Source: Candidatus Latescibacterota bacterium
Lineage (GTDB): Bacteria > Latescibacterota > UBA2968 > UBA8231
DNA length: 14,423 bases
Direction of reading: 5' to 3'
NCBI GenBank assembly: GCA_003529325.1
Contig: DPVW01000502.1
Location: 1-14,423 of the forward strand
The position numbers were made by a program, and so were the translations under genes. The notes under the pieces are model-generated. The model was given only the letters and a program-made list of their open reading frames with translations. It was not told the origin of the DNA and did no database searches. Numbering within the stretch: the first letter of the stretch is position 1; each line of letters starts with the position of its first letter. Positions 1-8,868 of this stretch are shown in pieces.

Positions 1-2205
1 GTCCTCGTTGGAGACACCGCGGAACTGATACACTTCCATGAGGTTGTGCGCCAGCAACTCCGCATTGCCCGGGCCACTGACCTTGTGGGGTACCAACTTC
101 ATCGTCATGCCCTGCATCTCGAGATACGGATCGAGACCGGCACGGTTGCTGCTGGCCACGGTGAGGGCGAAGTGGACGGGCCGCTCCCACGAGTTCCAGT
201 AGACGATGCCGATCACCATGATGTCCTGAATCCGCAACAGGTCATGGCCCGGCAAGGCCGTCACCTTCGTGTCCAGTCCGAGATGCACATACTCCTGCGG
301 TTGGCGTGGCTCGCGCCAGACTCGTTTGACCAGATCTGCCATCTGCGTGTCGGTGAGGGTTTCCTCGATGTACTCGTCACTCATGACAGCGCCCATGCCG
401 ACCTTGGGCTCACGGTCGCGCAACTGCTTGATATACCAGCCCGTGTTCAACAGGCTCAGATTGACGACCCGTACGTCACGACGAATCCCTTCGATCTCCT
501 GCAGAAACCAAAGAGGAAAGGTGTCGTTGTCACCGTTGGTGAACAGCAAAGAGTTGGGATCGCAGGACTGCAGCAGGTTGTAGGCGTAGTCGTAGGCGAT
601 GTAGTCGCCGGTGCGGTCCATCTCGTGGTAAAGTCTGGCGCCAACACCGGCGGGCAAGACCAGGCCGAAACAGGCGACGGCAGCGACGATACCAGGGGAG
701 AGTGACAGCTTTTTCCGGGCCCACTCGACAAAGGAGGTCCACCCCAGACCCATCCACACCGCCCACGCCAGGAACATGCCACCGAAAACGTAGTGGCGCT
801 CGCGTGGCTGCGGGTCGGGCATGTTGAGATAGAAGGAGAGGCCGATGCCCATGATGATGAACATCGACAACAGACCCAGGAAGCGACGCCAGTCCCGACG
901 CAATTGCCAACCGAAGCCGGTTATGCCAACGGCGAGGGGTACGAGGGACACAGAGATGATGTGCGGCGCTTTCTCCGTCGCCCAGCGAAAGAGGACATCG
1001 CGCTCGAGCAGCGGGAAGGGCCACTGCTGCAGGAAGTATTTCATCTGCTGGTGCCACAACTGATAGCCGCGCTCAGCTCGGGCGGTCAGCATGCCAAGCA
1101 GTTGGCTGTCCGTGCCATACTGCTCCCGGTTCAGGAAGGAGATGAAGTTCTTCCAGTTTTCCGGGTCATTCATATCCACCGCCGGATCGAGTCCGGAGCG
1201 GATGAACAATGCCAGATACGTCGAGTAGCCGAGTAGGAACAGTCCGCCACCCCCGATCGACAGTCCAAGAGCGCGTCGATCGTCGGTGTAGAAGTGATAT
1301 AGTACGGCGATGCCGGCGAAGGCGACCACGACCTGAAATGGCAGTCCAAGACCGAACAGGGCGCGCGCAAAGAACACGGCGACGCCGGTGCCGATGAGCA
1401 GTAGAATCGTGCGCCGATATTCTTCGTGGGAAAACCACATCCAGGTGTACAGCCCGGCTGCCAGCAGCGCCGCCACCAGGGCCATCAGCTTTGCCGTCGG
1501 TGGATGTTCGGCGAAGGCACTGAGCAGTACCAACCCTTCGAGCCCAGCACCGACGCCGACCAGTATCAGCCGTCGCAACTTGTGATCGGCGAACCAGGCA
1601 AGCAGGACCAGGGTGGGCACCGTGAGCAGGCAGAGCAGATGCAGGCCACCGCCGAGACCGAAGAAGTAGGCGATCAACAGCAACCACTGGTCGTTGCGGG
1701 CGCCGTGACCTGTGCCTTCCCAGTGGAAGATGAGCCACATGCCACCGCAGACGAAGAATAGCGAGTACGCGTAGACTTCGGCTTCGGTTCCGTTGAACCA
1801 GAAGGTGTAGGATGTGGCCAGGCAGAGGGCGGCGACGGCGGCACCGAGGGCAGCCGACCAGTCGCGGGAGTCACCAAATGCGCGGAAGGCGTGGCCACCC
1901 ATGGCCCGACGGGCGAGGGTGACGACACTGCCATAGGTGAACCACACGGCGATGGCGGAGGCCAGCACCGACATGAACACGACCCGCGCGGCGACTTCGG
2001 CAATGGGGACCAGACTGAAGATGCGCCCCAACAACACGTATAGAGGTGATCCCGGGGGATGGGGCACACCGAGGATGCCGGAGGTGGTGATGAACTCGCC
2101 GGAGTCCCAGAACGACGTGGTGGGCGCCATCGTTTTCGTGTAGAGGACGAGGGTGATCAAAAAGACCACCGCTCCGACCACGCGGTGCAGGTGAAGATAT
2201 GTCAT
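1..2205 (-). CDS. DUF2723 (glycosyltransferase family 117-like) polytopic membrane protein, 3' end outside window
   Basis: An open frame of 735 codons runs from the ATG at 2205 to the window edge with no stop, so the C-terminus is missing. An in-frame TAG lies 15 bases upstream, so this is the only nearby start. The N-terminus carries the hallmarks of DUF2723: an SFWDSGEFI motif at residues 31-39, whose acidic D34 and E37 follow the first membrane helix, and then LGVPHPPGSPLYVLLGR at 45-61. Many hydrophobic segments follow to about residue 500, with NREQYG at about 360. A soluble part begins near residue 540 and contains TNGDNDT at 556-562. The family resembles protein O-mannosyltransferases, with a membrane GT-C fold and a periplasmic tail, and is presumed to glycosylate envelope substrates; substrate and donor are unknown. 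It is the last visible gene of a tight minus-strand cluster after uvrA and a CBM9-like gene. Family assignment is firm; enzymatic activity is inferred. Confidence 0.88.
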   Translation of the reverse strand, partial: MTYLHLHRVVGAVVFLITLVLYTKTMAPTTSFWDSGEFITTSGILGVPHPPGSPLYVLLGRIFSLVPIAEVAARVVFMSVLASAIAVWFTYGSVVTLARRAMGGHAFRAFGDSRDWSAALGAAVAALCLATSYTFWFNGTEAEVYAYSLFFVCGGMWLIFHWEGTGHGARNDQWLLLIAYFFGLGGGLHLLCLLTVPTLVLLAWFADHKLRRLILVGVGAGLEGLVLLSAFAEHPPTAKLMALVAALLAAGLYTWMWFSHEEYRRTILLLIGTGVAVFFARALFGLGLPFQVVVAFAGIAVLYHFYTDDRRALGLSIGGGGLFLLGYSTYLALFIRSGLDPAVDMNDPENWKNFISFLNREQYGTDSQLLGMLTARAERGYQLWHQQMKYFLQQWPFPLLERDVLFRWATEKAPHIISVSLVPLAVGITGFGWQLRRDWRRFLGLLSMFIIMGIGLSFYLNMPDPQPRERHYVFGGMFLAWAVWMGLGWTSFVEWARKKLSLSPGIVAAVACFGLVLPAGVGARLYHEMDRTGDYIAYDYAYNLLQSCDPNSLLFTNGDNDTFPLWFLQEIEGIRRDVRVVNLSLLNTGWYIKQLRDREPKVGMGAVMSDEYIEETLTDTQMADLVKRVWREPRQPQEYVHLGLDTKVTALPGHDLLRIQDIMVIGIVYWNSWERPVHFALTVASSNRAGLDPYLEMQGMTMKLVPHKVSGPGNAELLAHNLMEVYQFRGVSNED

Positions 2206-2217
2206 AAGCTGTTGAAT

Positions 2218-2907
2218 CTACGGGGTTTCGCCATTATTGGGAAGATCGGTCGAGGCACGTAGCTGCGCGGTGCCCCAGCGACTGGGATCACCATCGAAAG
2301 GTGGCGTACGGTCCACGGACCACGACTGTGTGCCTTGCTCGATATCATGTACGACGTAGTTGAATCCCAGGCGGTCGAACTCGCGGGGCTGGAAGCCATT
2401 GAGTCCCTCTGCCGGCAGGAAGATCTCCATCTGATAGCTGCGTTTGAGTCTCCGAAGGCCGACCTTGATCGCTTCCTCGGGACAGGGTGGCGCCTGTTCT
2501 CGTGCCTTGTCGATCGAAGTCTGTCGGCCAATCGGTCCCTTGCCATCTCGACCACTGCCCCCAGGCAGAAAGAAGAAGTGGTGGCAGTAGCGGTTGGCGC
2601 GATGGCTGTCCTTCATGTCGCGCGTGTCGAGCCAGACTTCAAAACAATCGGCCTGCCAGAAATTGCGTGGATCGACCTTGTAGGACCGCTTGTTCTTGAC
2701 TTCGAGGGCGAACCAGACGCCAGCGTCGGACCAGGCCATGTAGACGTCGGCGAAACTCTTGCCACCATCTACACCGATGAGGTCGGGGACGAGGAACCCG
2801 TCATCCCAGTCCCGCAGATTCCCGTCTATCTTCGGCGCCTCGATGCGACGATGGCAGGGGAAAGCGAAGCTGAAGAAGGCACGGGCAGGAACGGTGATCA
2901 GGCTCAT
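2218..2907 (-). CDS. CBM9-like (carbohydrate-binding family 9 fold) protein
   Basis: The protein has 229 residues. Residues 22-36 read IEAPKIDGNLRDWDD, the usual opening of CBM9-like domains (hydrophobic strand, then IDG-x-L-x-DW). Further family features follow: a YMAWSDAGVWFALEV strand pair near residues 56-70, the CFEVWLDTRD segment near 88-97, and a late RLGFNYVVHD strand. The domain fills almost the whole protein, and no catalytic domain is attached. The N-terminus (MSLITVPARAFFSFAFP) is only weakly hydrophobic, so secretion is uncertain. I see no clear Shine-Dalgarno sequence before the ATG at 2907. It lies 30 bases after the uvrA stop and 12 bases before the DUF2723 start, so it is probably cotranscribed with both. 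Stand-alone CBM9-like proteins are usually annotated as hypothetical; sugar binding is a family expectation and is not shown by the sequence. Confidence 0.75.
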   Translation of the reverse strand: MSLITVPARAFFSFAFPCHRRIEAPKIDGNLRDWDDGFLVPDLIGVDGGKSFADVYMAWSDAGVWFALEVKNKRSYKVDPRNFWQADCFEVWLDTRDMKDSHRANRYCHHFFFLPGGSGRDGKGPIGRQTSIDKAREQAPPCPEEAIKVGLRRLKRSYQMEIFLPAEGLNGFQPREFDRLGFNYVVHDIEQGTQSWSVDRTPPFDGDPSRWGTAQLRASTDLPNNGETP

Positions 2908-2937
2908 GGGTGGTATACGCTTGGGATGACGATCGGT

Positions 2938-5900
2938 TCACGCACGCCGGCGAGCCGGTCGAGTCGCCTTGGTCTTGGCTGCGGTGGGCAGGATTTTGGC
3001 GAGGAAACGACCGGTGTGGGAGGCTGCCACCTGGACGATTTTCTCCGGTGGACCCTCGGCGACGATCCGTCCGCCCTCTTCGCCACCCTCGGGTCCCAGA
3101 TCGATCAGGTGATCCGCCGTCTTGATCACATCGAGGTTGTGCTCGACGACGACGACACTGTTGCCCCCCTCGACGAGGCGCTGCATGACGGCGAGTAACT
3201 TCTGGATGTCGGCGAAGTGCAGGCCTGTCGTCGGCTCGTCCATGATATAGAGTGTGCTGCCCGTGCTTGGCTTGGCCAGTTCGGCGCCCAACTTGAGACG
3301 CTGCGCCTCACCTCCGGAGAGGGTTGTCGACGACTGCCCCAAGGTCATATACCCCAGGCCGACGTCATCCATGACGCGCAACCGGTCATGAATGGCGGTG
3401 ACATTAGCAAAGACGCGGAGCGCGGCGGTCACGGTCATGTCGAGGACCTCCGAGACCGAGTAGCCCCGAAATTTTATGCCCAGCACATCGGAGTTGTATC
3501 GGCGCCCGTCGCAGGCTTCGCAGCGTACCCAGACATCGGGCAGAAAGTGCATCTCGATGCAGCGTGAGCCCAATCCCTCACACGCTTCGCAACGGCCACC
3601 GGCGCGATTGAAACTGAAACGCCCCGACGAGAAGCCCCGCACCTTGGCATCCGGCAGGCGGGCGTAGAGCTGACGGACGTGATCGAAAAGTCCCATCACT
3701 GTCGCCGGCGTGCTGCGTGGTGAATGGCCAATGGGGCCCTGATCGATATTGATGACTTTGTCGATATGCTCGGTGCCCTCGATGGCGTCACAATCACCGC
3801 GGGTCCGCGAGGCGCCGTGCAACTCGGCGGCAAGGCCGGTGTAGAGGATCTCCTCTACGAGTGAACTCTTGCCAGAGCCAGAAACCCCGGTGAAGCAGGT
3901 GAAGGTCCCCAATGGGATGCTGACGTCGATGTGCTTGAGGTTGTTCTGCCTGGCACCACGCACGACCAGTGCCTCGCCCGTCCCCTGGCGCCGCTTGGAT
4001 GGTATTTCAATCGCCAACTGGCCCCTGAGGAAGGCGGTTGTACGCGAGGCCATCTGGTCTGCGGAGACCTTTTTGCCGCTGCCACCGTCAGTCGTCGCTA
4101 CGAGTTCTTTCGGTGTCCCGGAGGCGACGATGTGTCCCCCCTCCAAGCCGGCGCCTGGGCCGATGTCGACGATGTAGTCGGCGCCTTCCAACGTATCACG
4201 GTCGTGCTCGACGACGACGACCGTATTGCCCAGATCGCGCAATTCTTCGAGGGCCGCCAACAGTCTCCGATTGTCTCGCGGGTGCAGACCAATGGTCGGC
4301 TCATCCAGCAGATACAACACACCGGTCAGTCCCGAACCGATCTGTCCCGCCAGGCGAATGCGTTGGGCCTCGCCACCGGAAAGGGTTGCGGCACGGCGGT
4401 CGAGGGTGATGTAGCCGAGGCCAACACGATCCAGGAAGCGCAATCGATTGCGCACCTCCGTGAGCAACTCGCCGGCGACGGCGGCCTCGCGTTCGTCGAG
4501 TTCGAGGCTGTCGAAGAAGTCGAGGCACTCGGAGATGGGCTGACTTTGCAGATCGACGACGGTCGACTCACGAAGACGGACGGCGCGGCTCTCCGACTTC
4601 AGGCGACTGCCTTCGCAGGCGGAACAGTCTACTTCGTGCAGCAGCGATTTGTAGCGCGGCACATGGCGCGCGACCTCGTCGACCGTGGGCAGGACCCCAC
4701 CATATCTCAGTGAGGATCCATCCGGCAATTCGATACTTCGTCCCGCAGCGCCATACAGCAGGGCGCGGCGTGCCTCTGTCGACATGACCCCCACCGGTGT
4801 GTCGAGGTCGAAGCCCAGGGCGGCGGCGGTGATGGTGACGATCTTCTCGAAGGGTGAGCCTTTCGTGATCGGTCCCCAGACCTCGACCGCTCCTTGGCGC
4901 ACGCTGAGACGACGGTCCGGGATCAGCGTATCCCGGTCGAGCCCCTCGCCCGTACCGAGCCCTTCACATACCTGGCACATGCCATTGTGATGATTGAAGG
5001 AGAAGCTCTGTGGAACCAGCGGCGCGAAGCTGCGGCCACAGTCGGGGCAAGAGTAGCGTCGGCTGTAGCGGACCTCCTCCGTGTCGTCGGCGCCGGCGAT
5101 GACGATCTCTCCCGCCGACAGTTCCAAGACCCGTTCGACTGACTCCGCGAGTCGGCCTCGACTTTTTGTCGACACCACCAACCGATCTACGACGAGTTCG
5201 ACGCGATGCCGCAGACGCTTGTCCAGTTCGAGATCCTCTGTCAGATTGCGGACCTCGCCATCGATGCGCACGCGGACGAAGCCGTCGTGCCGGGCGTGAC
5301 GTAGTTGCGTCTCGTAGCCCTCGTTGCGGGATGGGTCGAAGGGCGCCAGCAACAGGATGCGACGGCCCTCGGGCATGGCGAGGATGCGATCCACCATCTG
5401 GTCCACGGTCTGTGCCCCCGCCGGTACATTGCAGCGTGGGCAGTACTGCGTTCCCACCGTGGCGAAGAGGGCACGTACGTAGTCGTAGACCTCGGTCACC
5501 GTGCCCACCGTGGAGCGTGGATTCTTGCTCGGACTTTTCTGCTCGATGGCGATTGCCGGTGACAGTCCCGTGATGCGCTCCACTTTGGGCTTGGCCATCT
5601 GGTCCAGGAACTGGCGGGCATACGCCGACAGCGACTCGACATAGCGTCGTTGACCTTCGGCGTAGATCGTGTCGAAGGCGAGGGTGGACTTGCCGGAGCC
5701 GCTGACGCCGGAGATCACGGTCATGGCATCTCGTGGGATGCGCACGTCCACATTCTTCAGGTTGTGCATGCGGGCGCCGACGATTTCGATCTCGCGAATG
5801 GCGCCATTGCCATGGTCGTCGAATTCTGCCGGTATCGCCGGTGGTGCCGCGGGCGGGGCCAAGACGTTGCCAAGAATCTGTCCCGTGGGCGAAGCTTCGA

Positions 5901-8700
5901 TGGTGGCCACATGTTCAGGGCTGCCTTCGGCGACGACGAGACCGCCGCCGGCACCCCCTTCAGGGCCGATGTCGAGAATCCAGTCCGCGGTTTTGATGAC
6001 GTCCGTATTGTGCTCGATGACGACCACTGTATTGCCCCCGTCGGCGAGGCGGTGCAGAATGGCGAGCAGTCTCTCGATGTCGGCGAAATGCAACCCGGTC
6101 GTCGGTTCGTCCAGCAAATACAGGGTGCGTCCCGTCGACTTTCGGCACAGTTCCTTCGACAACTTTACCCGTTGTGCCTCGCCTCCTGACAACGTCGGCG
6201 CGGGTTGTCCGAGTTTGATGTATCCCAGGCCGACGTCATGCAAGGTCTGCAAGACGACGGCGATCTGCGGGATGTTGGCGAACAACTCGAGGGCGTCGTC
6301 GATTTCGAGCTCCAGCACATCGGCGATGGAATGCTCGCGGTATTTGACCGAAAGCGTTTCGCGGTCGAATCGTTTGCCTTCGCAGGCTTCACAGGTGACC
6401 CAGACATCGGCGAGAAATTCCATCTCCACGAGCACGGCGCCATTGCCGTCGCAGGCTTCGCAGCGTCCACCACGGACATTAAAACTGAAGCGGCCCTGCT
6501 TATAGCCCCGCACCTTGGATTCTGGCAGTTGCGTGAAGAGCTGGCGTATCGGCGTGAACAGATCGGTATAGGTCGCCGGGTTGGAGCGTGGGGTGCGTCC
6601 GATGGCACGCTGATCGATGCGGATGACCTTGTCGAGTTCATCGACACCCTCGATGTTGTCGTGTTCTCCGGGCTCGGTCTGGGCCCGATGCAATCGGTTG
6701 TCGAGTTCCTTGAATAGGATGTCGTTGACGAGGGAACTCTTGCCGGAGCCGGAGACCCCGGTCACACAGGTGAAGACCCCCAGGGGGATCCTGACGTCGA
6801 TCGAGCGGAGATTGTTGTGCCGCGCCCCACGCACGGTGAGCCAGCGGTCCGCGGCGTCACGCCGTTGTGCTGGCAGGGCGATTCTGGCTTCGCCGGAGAT
6901 GTAACGCCCCGTGGGAGAGCCACTGGCAGCGATCTCACCGGGGGAACCAAAGGCCACGACGTGACCGCCACGATCCCCCGCACCCGGTCCGAAGTCGACG
7001 ACCAGATCCGCATGGAGAATGGTCGCCTCGTCATGTTCGACGACGATCACGGTATTGCCTACGTCACGGAGTCGACCCAGCGTCTCGAGGAGGCGCCTGT
7101 TGTCGCGATGATGGAGACCGATGGAGGGTTCGTCGAGGACATAGAGCACACCCACGAGGCCGGAGCCGATCTGGCTGGCGAGACGGATACGCTGCGACTC
7201 GCCACCGGAGAGGGTGTGGGCACCCCGATCGAGGGTCAGATATCCGAGACCGATGTCATCGAGCAGATCGAGCCGCCCGCGGATCTCCTTCAGGGCGTCC
7301 TCGGCGATGATCATCTTCTCGGCGGACAGTTCGACGCCATGGAAGAACTGTCGGCTCGCCTCGATGGGCAGCCCGGTGAGTTCGGGCAGATTGGAGCCAC
7401 CGAGGAGAGAGCTGAGGGCTTCGCGCCGCAGACGGCCACCCATGCAGGTAGGGCAGGTCTCGGTGCGGGCGTACTGGTTCAACTCCTGACGCACCTTGGC
7501 GCTGGCGTGGTGCAGACGTTCCTCGACGAAGTTGAGAGCACCCTCGTAACGGTCGTCGTGGGCCCACGAATGACCGGTCTGATTGGTGTAGGTGAATTCG
7601 ATCTTGTTGTCGCCGAGCCCATAGAGGAAGCCGGTCTTCTGCGCGTCCGACAGTTCCTTCCACGGCTTGTCGAGAGCGAAACCCAGGTGCTCGGCGGCAC
7701 CCTCGTATAGATGATGACGCCAACGGTTGCTGGTGATCTCGCCCAAGGGTTCGACTGCCCCTTCGGCAATGGATTTATCGGGATCGGGCACGATGAGGCG
7801 TTCACTCATGGTGACCTTGGTACCGAGCCCGTCGCAGTCGCTGCACATGCCGGCGGGGTTGTTAAAGGAGAACATCTGCGGCGTCGGTTCGATGTAGGAG
7901 ATGCCACATGCGGGGCAATCGAAGTTGGCGCTCAGCAGCCAGTCATCCTCCTTCTTCTCACCTCCCTCCTGCTGATCGTCGGCGACGATCAGCGAGCCAC
8001 CACCAAGGCGAAGGGCATTGTCGACGGCTTCGTCAAGGCGTGCACGTGAGCCCCCATCGTTGTCGCTCAGCACGAGGCGGTCGATGACGACCTCGATCGA
8101 GTGACGGCTGTAACGATCCAGTTCGGGTGGGTTGTTGAGGTTGAGGATCTGACCATCGACGCGGGCTCGCAGATAGCCGTCCCGTAGCAGTTCCTCGAAC
8201 AGGTCGTGGTATTCACCGCGTCGATTCTCGACGACGGAGGCGAGGATCTGGATGCGACGACCGTCGGGCAAGGCGGCGATTCGGGCGACGATCTGATCCC
8301 TCGTCTGGGCGACGATTTCACCACCGCACTCGACACAGTGGGGCGTTGAGCAGCGAGCGAACAGTACGCGCAGGTAGTCATAGACCTCGGTGATCGTGCC
8401 GACCGTGGAGCGCGGGTTGGCGCCACCACTTTTCTGAGAGATCGAGATCGTTGGCGCCAGACCGGTGATCTGATCGACGTCAGGCTTTTCCATTTGCCCG
8501 AGAAATTGCCGGGCGTAGGCCGACAGAGAGGCGACGTATCGCCGCTGACCCTCAGCGTAGAGGGTGTCAAAGGCCATGGAAGACTTGCCCGAGCCGGAGA
8601 CACCGGTAAAACAGATGAGCCGGTTTTTGGGCAACTCGAGATCGACGTCTTTGAGATTGTGAACGCGAGCTCCGCGAACGCGAAGCGTGCCGGATTCCAT
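2938..8700 (-). CDS. uvrA: Tandem double-length UvrA, excinuclease ABC subunit A (two fused copies)
   Basis: This is the DNA-damage-sensing ATPase of nucleotide-excision repair, which loads UvrB at lesions. The protein has 1920 residues, about twice the usual 940. Copy 1 spans about residues 1-945 and copy 2 about 963-1920, joined by an Ala/Pro-rich linker (LAPPAAPPAIPAEF). All four ABC modules look intact. Walker A motifs (GVSGSGKSS/T) lie near residues 32, 646, 997 and 1604, and each module has an LSGGE(S/A)QR signature followed by DEP(S/T)(I/T)GLH. Each copy keeps both zinc-finger cysteine sets, near 262-289 and 747-773 in copy 1 and near 1219-1245 and 1703-1729 in copy 2. I chose the ATG at 8700 (MESGTLRVRGARVHNLKDVD) because family similarity begins there and GAGGG lies three bases before it; the frame stays open to 8850 but that stretch has no family character. 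Double-length UvrA is established in Chlamydiae and occurs in relatives. Confidence 0.95.
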   Translation of the reverse strand: MESGTLRVRGARVHNLKDVDLELPKNRLICFTGVSGSGKSSMAFDTLYAEGQRRYVASLSAYARQFLGQMEKPDVDQITGLAPTISISQKSGGANPRSTVGTITEVYDYLRVLFARCSTPHCVECGGEIVAQTRDQIVARIAALPDGRRIQILASVVENRRGEYHDLFEELLRDGYLRARVDGQILNLNNPPELDRYSRHSIEVVIDRLVLSDNDGGSRARLDEAVDNALRLGGGSLIVADDQQEGGEKKEDDWLLSANFDCPACGISYIEPTPQMFSFNNPAGMCSDCDGLGTKVTMSERLIVPDPDKSIAEGAVEPLGEITSNRWRHHLYEGAAEHLGFALDKPWKELSDAQKTGFLYGLGDNKIEFTYTNQTGHSWAHDDRYEGALNFVEERLHHASAKVRQELNQYARTETCPTCMGGRLRREALSSLLGGSNLPELTGLPIEASRQFFHGVELSAEKMIIAEDALKEIRGRLDLLDDIGLGYLTLDRGAHTLSGGESQRIRLASQIGSGLVGVLYVLDEPSIGLHHRDNRRLLETLGRLRDVGNTVIVVEHDEATILHADLVVDFGPGAGDRGGHVVAFGSPGEIAASGSPTGRYISGEARIALPAQRRDAADRWLTVRGARHNNLRSIDVRIPLGVFTCVTGVSGSGKSSLVNDILFKELDNRLHRAQTEPGEHDNIEGVDELDKVIRIDQRAIGRTPRSNPATYTDLFTPIRQLFTQLPESKVRGYKQGRFSFNVRGGRCEACDGNGAVLVEMEFLADVWVTCEACEGKRFDRETLSVKYREHSIADVLELEIDDALELFANIPQIAVVLQTLHDVGLGYIKLGQPAPTLSGGEAQRVKLSKELCRKSTGRTLYLLDEPTTGLHFADIERLLAILHRLADGGNTVVVIEHNTDVIKTADWILDIGPEGGAGGGLVVAEGSPEHVATIEASPTGQILGNVLAPPAAPPAIPAEFDDHGNGAIREIEIVGARMHNLKNVDVRIPRDAMTVISGVSGSGKSTLAFDTIYAEGQRRYVESLSAYARQFLDQMAKPKVERITGLSPAIAIEQKSPSKNPRSTVGTVTEVYDYVRALFATVGTQYCPRCNVPAGAQTVDQMVDRILAMPEGRRILLLAPFDPSRNEGYETQLRHARHDGFVRVRIDGEVRNLTEDLELDKRLRHRVELVVDRLVVSTKSRGRLAESVERVLELSAGEIVIAGADDTEEVRYSRRYSCPDCGRSFAPLVPQSFSFNHHNGMCQVCEGLGTGEGLDRDTLIPDRRLSVRQGAVEVWGPITKGSPFEKIVTITAAALGFDLDTPVGVMSTEARRALLYGAAGRSIELPDGSSLRYGGVLPTVDEVARHVPRYKSLLHEVDCSACEGSRLKSESRAVRLRESTVVDLQSQPISECLDFFDSLELDEREAAVAGELLTEVRNRLRFLDRVGLGYITLDRRAATLSGGEAQRIRLAGQIGSGLTGVLYLLDEPTIGLHPRDNRRLLAALEELRDLGNTVVVVEHDRDTLEGADYIVDIGPGAGLEGGHIVASGTPKELVATTDGGSGKKVSADQMASRTTAFLRGQLAIEIPSKRRQGTGEALVVRGARQNNLKHIDVSIPLGTFTCFTGVSGSGKSSLVEEILYTGLAAELHGASRTRGDCDAIEGTEHIDKVINIDQGPIGHSPRSTPATVMGLFDHVRQLYARLPDAKVRGFSSGRFSFNRAGGRCEACEGLGSRCIEMHFLPDVWVRCEACDGRRYNSDVLGIKFRGYSVSEVLDMTVTAALRVFANVTAIHDRLRVMDDVGLGYMTLGQSSTTLSGGEAQRLKLGAELAKPSTGSTLYIMDEPTTGLHFADIQKLLAVMQRLVEGGNSVVVVEHNLDVIKTADHLIDLGPEGGEEGGRIVAEGPPEKIVQVAASHTGRFLAKILPTAAKTKATRPARRRA

Positions 8701-8743
8701 GGACCCTCGGCCAACGTGGGTGGTCAAAAAAGGGGAACATGGC

Positions 8744-8777
8744 AATCTACTCGGGGGGTGGTACCCGAGCAAGGGAA
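8744..8777 (-). promoter_or_regulatory. Weak candidate promoter for the uvrA operon
   Basis: Reading the minus strand of the divergent gap, TTGCTC is followed after 17 bases by TAGATT (complement of 8744-8749). These match the sigma70 consensus at three and four of six positions. The element would start transcription some 35-40 bases before the uvrA ATG. Geometry is the only support, and no LexA-type operator was recognised. Confidence 0.25.
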
Positions 8778-8796
8778 GTGCGACTTCCTGGCTCGA

Positions 8797-8825
8797 TTGA
8801 CGCTCTGCAAGGGGCGGGCTATACT
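8797..8825 (+). promoter_or_regulatory. Sigma70-like promoter for the rightward sugar-isomerase cluster
   Basis: TTGACG at 8797-8802 and TATACT at 8820-8825 are separated by exactly 17 bases. Each hexamer matches the consensus at five of six positions. Transcription would begin near 8832, giving a leader of about 37 bases before the ATG at 8869. It lies in the only sizeable intergenic gap (8701-8868), between two divergent genes. Confidence 0.7.
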
Positions 8826-8855
8826 CGCGCGTAGCAGCTATTTCGACCACAAGCT

Positions 8856-8862
8856 AGAAGGA
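8856..8862 (+). promoter_or_regulatory. Shine-Dalgarno site fixing the start of the sugar-isomerase gene
   Basis: AGAAGGA lies six bases before the ATG at 8869. The same frame is open upstream to 8494, but that stretch is antisense to uvrA and has no family similarity. This site therefore supports 8869 as the true start. Confidence 0.65.
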
Positions 8863-8868
8863 CATTCC

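Noticed and set aside
46..705. Long plus-strand open frame within the DUF2723 gene
   Set aside because: It lies antisense to a well-supported coding frame and shows no recognisable domain. It is typical of mirror frames at high GC.
2335..3198. Plus-strand 287-codon frame across the CBM9-like gene and the uvrA 3' end
   Set aside because: It crosses two real genes on the other strand and has no domain or ribosome site.
6817..7710. Plus-strand 297-codon frame inside uvrA
   Set aside because: It is antisense to conserved UvrA motifs and is explained by codon bias of the real gene.
8701..8850. N-terminal extension of UvrA by 50 residues to an upstream ATG
   Set aside because: The extra residues have no UvrA character, run through the promoter region and lack a ribosome site. 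The ATG at 8700 begins exactly at the conserved N-terminus.
8494..8868. Upstream extension of the sugar-isomerase frame, antisense to uvrA
   Set aside because: It is a shadow of the uvrA 5' end in a GC-rich genome. A clear Shine-Dalgarno site and the family N-terminus place the start at 8869.
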